This document shows positions 11,630-21,678 of a stretch of 64,000 nucleotides of DNA, piece by piece. The notes under the pieces were generated by a model. The model did not search any database. It had not been told where the DNA came from and saw nothing but the letters and a program-made list of their open reading frames with translations. Positions within the stretch are counted from its first letter, which is position 1. Each line of letters begins with the position of its first letter. The stretch lies in contig JBEWZL010000011.1 in NCBI GenBank assembly GCA_045837725.1, positions 496,001-560,000 on the forward strand. The letters run 5' to 3'. A program made the translations under genes and the position numbers. The DNA is from Vermamoeba vermiformis. Its lineage: Eukaryota > Tubulinea > Echinamoebida.

Positions 11630-12577
11630 TTACGATATATTACATCTGTTCCTTTTCTTTACGTTTTGTTTCTTTAAAACAGACCTTGGATCCGCTCCCT
11701 CAAATACCTCCTTTGTGTACAAGAATTGCGAAGGTCCTGCATCCTTCAATAACAAGCCCTTATCTACGAACAAGCGAACGACATCATAGACGATAGATTT
11801 AGCCTGCTCTGCTTTATCTTCACCAAAAGTTTGGTACGCTTTCAGGCCGATGCCGGATGCGTATTCCTGAACTACGTTAAATGGTACTTCTATATCTTCT
11901 GAAGGGCAATGATAATGTAGGCCTACTATAATCTAAGGACAATTAGTAACGAGCATCATAACAAATTGAAATTTACCATCATTGGAGTTGGAATGTGGAG
12001 CAAATCCGAACAAATAGCCTGAGCCTCTTCGATTCGCTGCTTTAAATGCTCGAACGACTTCATGCACAATGCCGTATATATCATAAATACACAATACGAG
12101 TTGCGGTAGGCCGCGATTCTCTCATCTGAATCCAGAATAAAGTTAGAAAATTACAATATCGGAGTCAAAATTAGTACATTTTTGATCGAATCTGGGCGCA
12201 ATGCTTCCCCAATAAACGCCAACGGTATAATCCTCGAACTTGATCTGAAATCCAAAAAAATTAGATCCAACGCAGATGAGCATATTTAAATTCGTACTGT
12301 CGCTGGACCACTGTCTATGTAAGCTACGGTCTCGTTAAAAGCTGATAAACTAGGAATTATTATGACAGTTCGACATAAATTATTACTTACGATGCCAAAT
12401 CCCGGCCGCAAACAACGAACTGAATACTGCCCCCAAATCAGCCTCGTTAAATCGATATTTTGCTCCAACTTTTGAGTCACCGACACCTGTCACGAAGCTA
12501 ATCATTGGGTACGGCACTTTCGTAGCGTGGTGCAAATACTTCATCGCGTTTTCATCCGCCCATAGATCGTCGCCCAT
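11630..12577 (-). CDS. divergent Ras-like pseudo-GTPase with polybasic CaaX tail
   Basis: Start ATG at 12577; about six exons (acceptors at ATCAG, TTTCAG, ATTCAG, CCTTAG) give about 240 residues. Ras-fold landmarks appear in order: a P-loop-like GVGDSKVGAKYRF, then RIAAYRNSYCVFMIYTALCM as the YRxA/strand-4 region, SFEHLKQRI as the alpha-3 start, MMIIVG as strand 5, and EYASGIGLKAYQTFGE where Ras has the LA-YG-pFiEtSAK block. The nucleotide motifs are changed: the P-loop lacks GxxxxGK[ST], DxxG reads VGVYWG, and NKxD after MMIIVG is LHYH. The end KKQNVKKRNRCNIS is polybasic plus a CaaX box (CNIS), fitting prenylation. Predicted not to bind GTP normally. The family call rests on pattern only. 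Confidence 0.6.
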
Positions 12578-12808
12578 CTTGCTTAATCTGCACTATTCTA
12601 ATAATAATAGATAAAACAAAAAAATAAAGTTATTTTAGAACGAACCAATCACGAGCGTCTTATTTTTAAAAGCAGAACGTGCACTGACAAAGTCCAACGT
12701 CGCGACAAGAAAAAAACTAAATGAAACGGGCCAAATGGCCAAATGAGTGAGACACGTAAGCAAGGAAGCAGCCGAAAGTATCGTCATCGCCAAAAGCAAA
12801 AAGAATTA

Positions 12809-12880
12809 GCCTCCTGCGGGGGTCGAACCCGCGACCTTTGGCTTAGAAGGCCAACGCTCTACCATCTGAGCTAAGGAGGC
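12809..12880 (-). tRNA. tRNA-Arg (anticodon UCU)
   Basis: The reverse complement folds as a complete 72-nt cloverleaf: 7-bp acceptor GCCTCCT/AGGAGGC, D-stem GCTC/GAGC, anticodon stem TTGGC/GCCAA with loop CTTCTAA (anticodon TCT), and T-stem GCGGG/CCCGC around loop TTCGACC. No intron. Reads AGA codons. It sits alone between the Ras-like gene and profilin. The flanking 12578-12808 and 12881-13148 carry no other clear gene; the latter is probably profilin promoter and leader. Confidence 0.97.
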
Positions 12881-13148
12881 AACGTTGATGCGTCGTCTTG
12901 CAAAAAGTGAGACCAGTCACGTTGGCCGCTCCCGTGGCCCTTCGTTGCTATCCAGGCGCGAAGACTAGTGTCTTATCCTCCCCGATGTTGTAAGTACGTG
13001 GGCTGTCGTCTTCGAGTCAAATGCATCGCAGTAGGACCTACTGCTTAAGCAGAACTACTGCCTCTTGTAGTTGAAGATTGTTAGAGAGGACCAGCACAGT
13101 TGAAAGCAATTTTTTAATTTTTAAATCTAAATTGAACGCGTTACCACA

Positions 13149-13556
13149 ATGGCACAACCGTGCGAGTTATCTTGGCAGCCGTTCGTCGACCAGCTTACTA
13201 ACAGTAACGCGGCCAAGTATGCAGCAATTTGTGGCTTAAATGGAAGTGTTTGGGCTGCTTCGCCCGGATTTAACATAACAAAAGACCAAATATTGCATTT
13301 AGTGTCTGGATTTGACCCAAATAATAATGATTTTAAATGCCAAAGAATAACGTTTGAAATAATCTACGAAAGAAAATATATGGTGATCAGAAACGACGAA
13401 AATTTAATACTGGGATCGTCTGGTCCAACAATAGTCGCAGCATCTAAATGCAAAACAGCTCTAGTAATTGGTGTCACTGATGAAAAAATTCAACCAGGTC
13501 AATGTACAGCTGGTGTAGAAAGAATGGCTGATTATTTGAGAGACCAAGGATATTAA
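13149..13556 (+). CDS. profilin
   Basis: Intronless, 135 residues, the typical size of amoeboid profilins. The N-terminus has the characteristic profilin W-x-x-[YF]-V block (SWQPFVDQLTNSNAAKYAAI), then AAICGLNGSVWAASPGF, the glycine-rich core, and near the end IGVTDEKIQPGQCTAGVERM with the C-terminal helix MADYLRDQGY. It binds monomeric actin, poly-proline and PIP2 in the cytosol and promotes nucleotide exchange on actin. It shares the window with Arp2 but the two are 47 kb apart, so no linkage is implied. The start is unambiguous (TTACCACAATGGC). Confidence 0.96.
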   Translation: MAQPCELSWQPFVDQLTNSNAAKYAAICGLNGSVWAASPGFNITKDQILHLVSGFDPNNNDFKCQRITFEIIYERKYMVIRNDENLILGSSGPTIVAASKCKTALVIGVTDEKIQPGQCTAGVERMADYLRDQGY

Positions 13557-13816
13557 ATTTGAAAAAATCAAGATGTAGTCTAAAACTTGTATAGTTACCT
13601 GTAAATACAACAAAAGGTCTATTGTTCCATATTATCTTTGGTTATTTAAGCATTAAAATGACGCCGTGTTGTGATCCGAGTCGTGAAATCAAATTTTTTG
13701 TTAATTTTACAACTTTCACTTTGGACCTGACCACAGAAGGCAGCATTTGTGCTATGTACTGTTAAATAGCTTGGTCTATATTATATATCACATATTATAT
13801 ATTTATTACCTTTCAA

Positions 13817-16800
13817 ATGGCCCACAAAGCTCTTCTGATTATTTTTACTGTTGCGATCATTTTCGCTGCATCTAGCGCTCTTGAGCCGAAAAAATTGGCT
13901 GGACCTCCAGAAGAGATTAATCATATGAGGTATATAATATTCCGATCGTTATTATAATTAAATTAAGAATTCTAATTGAAATTTTTATTTTTCAGACTGC
14001 CCGATCCATCTGCAGCCGCAAAACAAGCCGATAATGCCATGTTCTACGTGTGGTTCGATAGTACAGCTGATAGTAGATTGACTTATACATTGCCCTTGCC
14101 TGTGGACTCACCAACAGCTTTCGCATTTTCATTTTATTTCCCCCACGATAATTTGATCACACTTTCCTTGCAAGATCCGAATGGAAATCAAGTGGATTTG
14201 GAAAAGTTCGAAAATGATGTAAGTATATTTTAATTATATACCATAATCACGATATTTTTAATTCTCCGCCAAAACCAAAATTCGATAATTAATTCGGATG
14301 TGCTTTTCGATTTTATCTTAATTGCTCGTGCATTTCGTATTGAAATTGTATAATTATTAATATGCACGAGCAATATACAATCAACACGCTTGGAGAACAA
14401 CAGAATAACGAGAAAAGTTTTTGCGATGATTCACCTACGCTTACAAAACGCTTTTTGTCGCTAATTTAGCGTTATATGGCATTACTAATGGCTAATTATA
14501 GCATCATGAATGATACTATATATTAGAGAGCATCATTTTGTTATTGAATCAAAAGTTATTTTGTAACGAGATTTTGTGATCTGGATTGTGTACTGATTAT
14601 AATATTGTAGGACAACTTCTTTGGTCTAGGAGACTCAGGTCAATCAGTTCCCGCACGAAATTTCTTATTTAAAGGCGCGGATGTGGTCGTTGGCAAATGG
14701 ATTCTTCAAATGGAATCAGTTCAACCTCTGCACGAGTCTTTAGTCAAGAAGTTTACTGATAATACTTTGCCTAATGCTATTGTCGTTTTATTTAACGAGA
14801 ATAACATCAAGGTGACTTCACAAATGACTTCTTACGATCTGAAAGTCGGCGGATCTGTTGGTCTCTTGGCTAAAGTCGATCCGGTGGCTAAGAAGGCTAT
14901 GGCTGATGCTGGTTTCGTAAGTTCATAATTTATGTAGTAATGATTAAGCATTTTAAATCCAAAATAATTATTTTTTTGTAACGGCATCCGATCGGTTTTT
15001 GTTAATCGTTTAATTTTAATAGAGCATGAGACTTACTACCGCCAAGATGGACGTTATTCTTCCTGATGGCGAGAATGTCGATGTTGATATGCAAGACGAA
15101 TCTGAAGCCGTTGTTCTTGACGGAACTAGCGTATGTATCAGATGCACTTTGCCACCACTTCAAATTTTATTTAAAATTGATACATATGCTTGTATTATGG
15201 CATATTACTTATTATAAGGATTATTTTATCATTTATAAGCGAGATTTCTGACGTAGTTGCGCATGTAGGTTCACGCTGAAAAATTCGTTGCCAATATTGA
15301 GGCTAAGCTTACTGGTAGCTACGTAGCCAGTGCCAATGTCAAGGGCTATATTAAGAACGTTGCTACTGGCCAAGAAGTTGAGTTTGTCAGATCTACTTCG
15401 CATTTGGTTAGTGTTGCTCCAGCGGATGTGAATACTCTTGCTGGAAGTGCTTGGATCGATCATACTAAGAACATGCGCGATGAAGAACGTGTTCTTATTC
15501 GTTTGGACTTGAACGGCCAAGCTTTGCAAGACTACGTAAAGTATCGGTACGTAACAAACTCGATCCCGCTTAAAATAATTCAAAACATCGCTAATAATCG
15601 GTAAATATAGTGCTTACGCCGAAGTATACGGCACTGACAAGAACGGCAACTTGCAACCTGCTTGTAAGTTATTTTTAAAATTCAAAAATATTATTCGTCG
15701 GATCTGATCTCCTTTATTTTCAAGGCTGGCTCGGAGGCATGAGCGAAGTTAATACCGCTAGTGGCCTACTCAACGTAGCTCTCGAATTGAACTTGAAGTG
15801 GTTGGCTCGTTTGAACTTGCAAGAGCCGATCGTGCTCAAGAACGTTTACATTGCCGATACTAACAGCAACTTCCCTCTCTCTCAACTCACTCAAATCAAC
15901 GTTCAATTGCACCCTGAGATCAACATTATGCACAGAATTAGCGTAAGTCTTTCGTTAAAAGAATTGAAATTCGAGCGGATTTGGCTACCGAAAATTTAAT
16001 TTCTTAGATTTGATTAATATCGTAAATATATTGCACCAAATATTATAATTAGCAACAGCATATTATTGTGTGATTTATTGGCCATAAATAAGGCCGCATA
16101 ATATTGTTATCGTTACACCAGATCCTGATCTGACTTGCCTTATTTAGAAACTCCACAAATCACGCGCCAATCTCCAAGTCATCACCAAGGAGATGCGCGA
16201 AGGTGTTAACCCGTTGAAGAAGGCTTCTTTGTCGAGCAGATCTTCCGCTCCTACTTTGATGATGTTACACGGCTATTGCGTCGAAGAAAACCCTTGGTTA
16301 TTGAGCGCTGTAAGTATAATACACTCCATATTAGGAAATTACATCATATTAAATACGTTTGGTATCGGATCTAATTCATTTTTTATTTAGTCTAACTTCA
16401 CTAATGCCGCTTACTTTTTGGATCCTAACGGCAACATTCCCAACGATAAATTCGCTCAATTGATCGATCAGTTCGCCAAGAAGAACAATATGGATAGGTA
16501 AATATGTTAATATGGCTATAATTATTATTGAAGGTCAATTTTTGTGCGAGATCTGCATCCGAATTTTTTTTTGAATAATGCCTTTGCAAGTATTTATTCC
16601 ATTTACTAATGTTCTAAAAATAGATACTCCATTATCGCTCACTCTCAAGGTGGTCTCGCCGCACTCCATTTGCACAACTTTTATTTCTGCGGTCTCGACA
16701 ATGCCGAGGGCGGTCGTTTGATCCAGTCAGTTGGCTCACCTTACCGTGGTTCTAAAGCAGCTGGTTTTGCCGCTACTTTGGGCAACATTTTTGGCGTGGG

Positions 16801-17405
16801 TTGTGGCAGCAACAACGATTTGTCACGTGACGGAGCTGTCATTTGGTTGTCTGGCATTTCCATGGAAAATCGCAAAGACGTTTACTATCATACCACGACA
16901 TACAAGCAGGCAAGTACTAGTTATGGTCTTAATATCATTGGGATTACTTAATTACGAAGGGATTTCCAAATATGGAAAGTCACCTCCAAACAACAATTTT
17001 TTTTTGTCGCATCCATTTATTTCGTACTACTTGAACTTCTTATATTAATACAATCTTATACTTATTAGGGTAACTCATTGGGAGACTACTGCAGTTTGGC
17101 TACTAACTTGGTGCTTGACTGGCCCAATGACGGTGTGACCGAGTTCAACTACGCGCAATTGGACGGAGGAAATTTCATGGGCAACGACGAGGTATGGAAT
17201 TACTAAATATGGTACTATTAATCAAGGTGGTATTAACCGGTGTCCTATTAAAAGAAATGGTGTCATACTACCGATATGGCCTATCCCGCTCAATAGTAAG
17301 TTTTTCGCTCAAACGATATATTTTTGCAATGATTAACCAGTGCTTTTCCTTTTTAGTTCTGATACCGAGAGAAACCTCGATATGAATGCCAACGCTGCTC
17401 GTTAA
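13817..17405 (+). CDS. conditioned medium factor (CMF)-like secreted alpha/beta hydrolase
   Basis: A signal peptide (MAHKALLIIFTVAIIFAASS) is followed by beta-rich domains (exons from 13995 to about 15960) and a C-terminal alpha/beta-hydrolase-like region. Diagnostic blocks: APTLMMLHGYCVEENPW (oxyanion region), YSIIAHSQGGLAALHLH (GxSxG with Ser nucleophile), IQSVGSPYRGSKAAG, VGCGSNNDLSRDGAVIW and a conserved end KWCHTTDMAYPAQ ... NLDMNANAAR. This combination is what I recall from Dictyostelium conditioned medium factor, a secreted cell-density sensor, and from bacterial proteins annotated with that name. About 12 exons. The last introns run from GTATGG near 17190 to AAAAG near 17248, and GTAAGT to TTTTTAG before the final exon. 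Whether it is a signal, an enzyme or both is unknown here. Confidence 0.8.
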
Positions 17406-17448
17406 ATGAACCACACGTTCAGTAGCGAATTTTTTTCAGGTTAACCCA

Positions 17449-17454
17449 AATAAA
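17449..17454 (+). terminator. AATAAA polyadenylation signal candidate for the CMF-like gene
   Basis: AATAAA lies 44 bases after the TAA at 17403-17405, in the short gap before the convergent kinase gene. Position and strand fit; usage is not proven. Confidence 0.4.
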
Positions 17455-17594
17455 TTGAAGTCTACCAGATCTGACTCTTTTATTCATGAATCATTCGAAA
17501 ATCTTTTGTTGTCTCGTTTCGCTATGAGTAATACGATATGATTACCATATGGATGTTTAAAAATGCAAGATCTTGATCTAGCGTTTCTTCATTT

Positions 17595-20500
17595 TTACTC
17601 GTTTGCAAGAGCTCGTACAATTTGTTCAATGCTGGGCCGAGACTCAGGCGATGCATGCCAACAGTCTCGCATAATACTAGCCAATTGCGTTGGACAGTCA
17701 GCAGGTATGACAGGTGTCAAACTGTTGTCTCGGATCAGTAGACCAACTTCGATCGGATCCAACTCCGCGTGTGGCTCCTGTCGTGCCAATATTTCGTACA
17801 TTAAAATTCCGAATGACCAGACATCTAAAAAAAGATCGTCGTTCAGTGAAATGATCTTATAATCGAAATTTCAAAAATTGTGCAGTGCATCTGGATCTTA
17901 CCTGACTTGACGGAATAAATTTTGCTCCGTAATGATTCTGGTGCCATCCATCTGATCGGACCTAGCTCCGACTTGGTTGTTCCGTGCAAATTTTGATCTT
18001 CAACAAGCCTCGATAAACCAAAATCAGTCAATTTCGGTTCGTTGTGGCTCAACAAGACATTTCTGGCCGCTACATCTCGATGCACAATATTATGGGAATG
18101 AAGGTGCGCTAGTCCGTTCGCAACTCCGAGCATCCATTGCCTTTTTTGGGAAAGTGAAATTTCCATGGATTGATCCACCAGCGCTGTCTGCAAAGATCCT
18201 CCCTCGCAATACTCGATAATTAATATGATGCTGTGGGTCTCTGGGTGCACGCTGAATCCAAACAATTGAACGACATTAGGATGCGATCGCATTTGCACCA
18301 TCAATTCTAATTCACCAATCACCGTTGAGTTCGCTTCAGTCATGCTAACTTTGAGTGCCACAACGGTGTTTTTCCATTTGCCTTTGAAAACTTGTCCGCT
18401 ACCGCCTTGCCCGAGCTGTTCTTCAAAAGTAAGTTGCTCGAACGGTGTGAACCAGTCTCCGTACTTCGTGGCCAGGCCAATGGTCGTTGATTGCGCTCTT
18501 TTTCTTCGCTTATTTCTTCTGACCAATAGCACGGCGAGAATAACAGATCCAACGGCTACAACTCCGACAGGCACCACAATCGCCGCTACAAGTTCGCCTG
18601 TTGAAATTTCAGTTTGTTCGTTGTTGCTCATTCCTGGTGTCTGAATTGGTGCTGTCTGCGGTGTCGTGTCAAAATTTGACAGTAGTTCGGTGACATTTAA
18701 CAGCATGACTTGGTCCGTGTAAAATCCATACGTTGGGTGTTTGCCACCAGCAATCATAATTGTTCCGTCGTCTAATGTTCGAAGAATTGTTGGATTATAA
18801 TCGAGTTTGAATGGCGTGCTGAACCAATTGCCTTGTGATGGGATGTTCGTGAACGTTAATTTATCGTCTCCGCCGAACGTCAATAACATGTCGTGGGCTA
18901 CTGCTATAAATAGTCTTGTTTGCGTTTGGGGCAATAAAAAAATATTCCAAGAACTTGCAATGTAATCATAGCTCAGTACGTTGAAAAAAGTTCCATAGTT
19001 TGACGGATCCGTTGACCAAGTTGTCATGTACACTGCTCTGGTATTATCATTGTATGTTTGATATAAAAATGCAGCAGCGGTCTGATCGTTGCCAATAGTA
19101 GTTAAAGAGCCTCTAGTGATCTTCATCAATGTGCGCGAATTTTGCAAAAAATATCCTACGTCGTTGTACACAGGGATCGATGAAAACGAGATAAAGTTTC
19201 CGGCGGTTGTGAAGAAAGTCTGCTGCAGTCTCGTCGTAGTCCCTGTTGTCACATTGATGAAGTAAAAATTCGCAGTTGATAGTAGCGCTATCACTAACGT
19301 GTCTTCAAAGGCTACTGCTTGCAAGAATCCAGTATATGGCACCGTAAAATTGAACAATAATGGGTCCTTCCACTGGCCAGTAATATAATCATATACGTCA
19401 ATTTGTCGATACTGTGTTCTGATTGGCGCCGCAGCAACCGCTGCACCGTCACGTGACTGAGCCAAAGGGAGAAATGCTGGCTTGAACCATGCGTTGTCTG
19501 TAATATTGATCCAAACTACTCCCGTAAACGGATCAATCACATCTCGTCCAATAGCAAATTGACCAATCATAACAGGCTGTATAACTGATGAAGTCACAGA
19601 GTACTCCTCGAAAACGACGCGGTTACCGTCATGAGCGAAGGCCGTGAACGTCGTGCTATCAACGGCAACAATTGACACTATGGCTGCGAATCTTACTGAC
19701 ACTAGCATTGTGACGCTTTTGGCAGCTGGATCATATTTGTAAAATTGACCTCCGTCGTACAAAATGTATTGGCCAAAGCTCGGAGCGATAAGTTGAATGC
19801 TAGGTGCTGCCACGTACGTCCATGAACCATCATATATAGCGAGACTATCGTTCTTAATCAGCACTATTTGATCGCTGACTGTGAAAACGTTGAAAATTCT
19901 TTCGCTGTCGTACGTCGTGTTTGATGTGTTGGAAGTCCAATCGTAAATTATGAATCCATCTGACTTAACTATGAATGTTTCGTGGCCGAGAGTCGTAGCG
20001 TATATAATATCACTAAGGATAATTTCAATCCAGTTAGATGTTCCCAACTGATGCAAAAGACACCTGTCAGCGAGCCAAATTGCAACGGTGTCGGAAGCCA
20101 CAGCGAAGTTGAAATTAGCATTCGTTTGGCTTAGAGTCGTTACGTTGTTGAATGTCAATAGCTTCATAGTGGTGCTGTTGAATATCCATGCGTCAGAATA
20201 CAGATCCAGTGTCGTTTGATTGACGCCGCCAATTCCGAATATTAGATCTTCATGAACGAGTAAAACTCCGTGCGATAAGCTTTGCATCCACGTTGTTAAT
20301 AGTTCCGAGTGGCTCCAAGTCTTGTTGTTAATGTCGTAGAAATCAGCGGAGAAAGATCCGAGCACCGTCAGTATTTCGTTGTGAATCGATAACTGTTTTG
20401 CAGACCGGACTGTTGGGCCACATCCTGCTGTCCAATCGTAATTATGCGTCTCCATAGAATATAACCCGACGCAGTCATCAAAGGAAAAACCTCCGGCGAA

Positions 20501-20782
20501 GTAAATGTTCGATCCAGATTTGGCAGGAGAAACAAATGCTCGGGCCGAAGGTAACTTCAAGGGAGTCTCCCACGTCTTGTTAATAGTGTTGTATATATCT
20601 ATCTTATCCGTCGCTACGAGATCGCTGAGTTCGTAGCCTCCAACAAAATAAATATTGTGTTCTACTTGGATTGAGGATACAGCTGTTCTTTTGGAGGACA
20701 TTGCCGTCTTCTCCGTCGTTACTTGACTAAATGCTGTCGTAGCAAAGAGTAGGCATAGAAACAGAAGGTTAATGCTGGCCAT
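17595..20782 (-). CDS. receptor-like protein kinase with kelch/beta-propeller ectodomain, tyrosine-kinase-like
   Basis: Two exons (about 17900-20782 and 17595 to about 17827; the intron starts GTAAGATCC and ends TTTTTTTAG) encode about 1,050 residues. Order: signal peptide (MASINLLFLCLLFATTAFS), about 700 residues of kelch/galactose-oxidase-like repeats (IYFVGGYEL, IYFAGGFSF, IFGIGGVNQ, LLTFGGDD, IMIAGGKHP), one membrane helix (LVAAIVVPVGVVAVGSVILA), a basic stop-transfer (RRNKRRKRAQ), then a kinase domain. Kinase motifs are intact: GQGGSGQVFKG, VALKVS, HRDVAARN, DFGLS, APE and DVWSFG. HRDxAARN and PIRWMAPESL are hallmarks of animal-type tyrosine kinases rather than TKL kinases, so tyrosine specificity is plausible. 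Ligand unknown; the many N-x-T sites suggest a glycosylated ectodomain. Confidence 0.92.
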
Positions 20783-20913
20783 CGGATCTAAAGTTAATTA
20801 AATTATTAGATTTTATAATTTTACAATCTAGAGCACTGAAATGGAATCTGTATAAGTCCTTCGATCATAATTGTAACGGATATTAATGCGCTATGATTAC
20901 GAAAACGATGATC

Positions 20914-21420
20914 TACCCTTTTAGACGTTTCTTTTTCAACTCAATAAACTTGTTCCACTTGCCTTTTCTCATCATAATATGCTCTTCTAAAATTCTTATC
21001 TTGCGTACTACGTTCGAAATAAATCACTAACCGGGATGATCTGAGATCTGGTGAATGACGTTTGATGCTCGTGACTACGGTTCCTATGACAAAAATCAAT
21101 ATAAATTATTATTGAATTACGTTTACTAACTTGGATTGGCGCAATAGCTTTGTCAGATCTCTTCCAGTAGCAAGGATCAGATCCGCACTGGCGATTAAGT
21201 AATTCGCTAGGCTTGTTGAGAGAACTTGAAGAAAAAAAAGACAATGCATTCCACAATGCACAAACATCATCGTTCACATCGCCCAGAACCGGATGTTCTC
21301 TCGTCTCGTGTGAACCTGCTTTTGTGCGTCTGGCAAAAAAACATTTGTTTTACGAGCCACAAAAATAAAAATCGTATACGATGTCAAAGCGGCTTGACCG
21401 CCCAAATCACCAATGCAGCC
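20914..21420 (-). other. coding-like exons, gene model unresolved
   Basis: Between the kinase start and the HMG-box gene the minus strand shows several coding-like pieces: SVDGCIGDLGGQAALTSYTI (about 21400-21290), GDVNDDVCALWNAL followed by NRQCGSDPCYWKRSD (about 21290-21130), and a terminal MMRKGKWNKFIELKKKRLKG ending in TAG near 20914. Candidate GTTAGT donors exist near 21130 and 21040 but the phases do not agree in every combination I tried. It may be one small basic protein with very short introns, or a decayed gene. No family recognised. Confidence 0.3.
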
Positions 21421-21441
21421 GTCGACGGAGACAATCTAGTG

Positions 21442-21453
21442 TGACACGTGTCA
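21442..21453. repeat. 12-bp palindrome TGACACGTGTCA, intergenic copy
   Basis: A perfect copy just beyond the coding-like exons at 20.9-21.4 kb. CACGTG at its centre is an E-box/G-box core. Confidence 0.8.
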
Positions 21454-21678
21454 GACAAATAAGATTTCATTTTTTATCTACTAGTGAAGGGTATTACAGA
21501 TAGTGCTTCAAAACTCGACTAAGCGTAATAATTGCGTGCTTCTTATTGTGCCAGAACAAAGAATCTCGCCTACATTTTGCGCTCGTAAGTTTAGTTTACA
21601 CGTTAAAAGTATAATACAACTCGATAATTATGGTCAATTAGTATAGGTTGCTGAGCGGGTTAGGTGTCTGTCTTCAGT

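Noticed and set aside
13658-13765. 35-codon plus-strand micro-ORF with several Cys between profilin and the CMF-like gene
   Set aside because: Too short, no supporting context; probably profilin 3' region.
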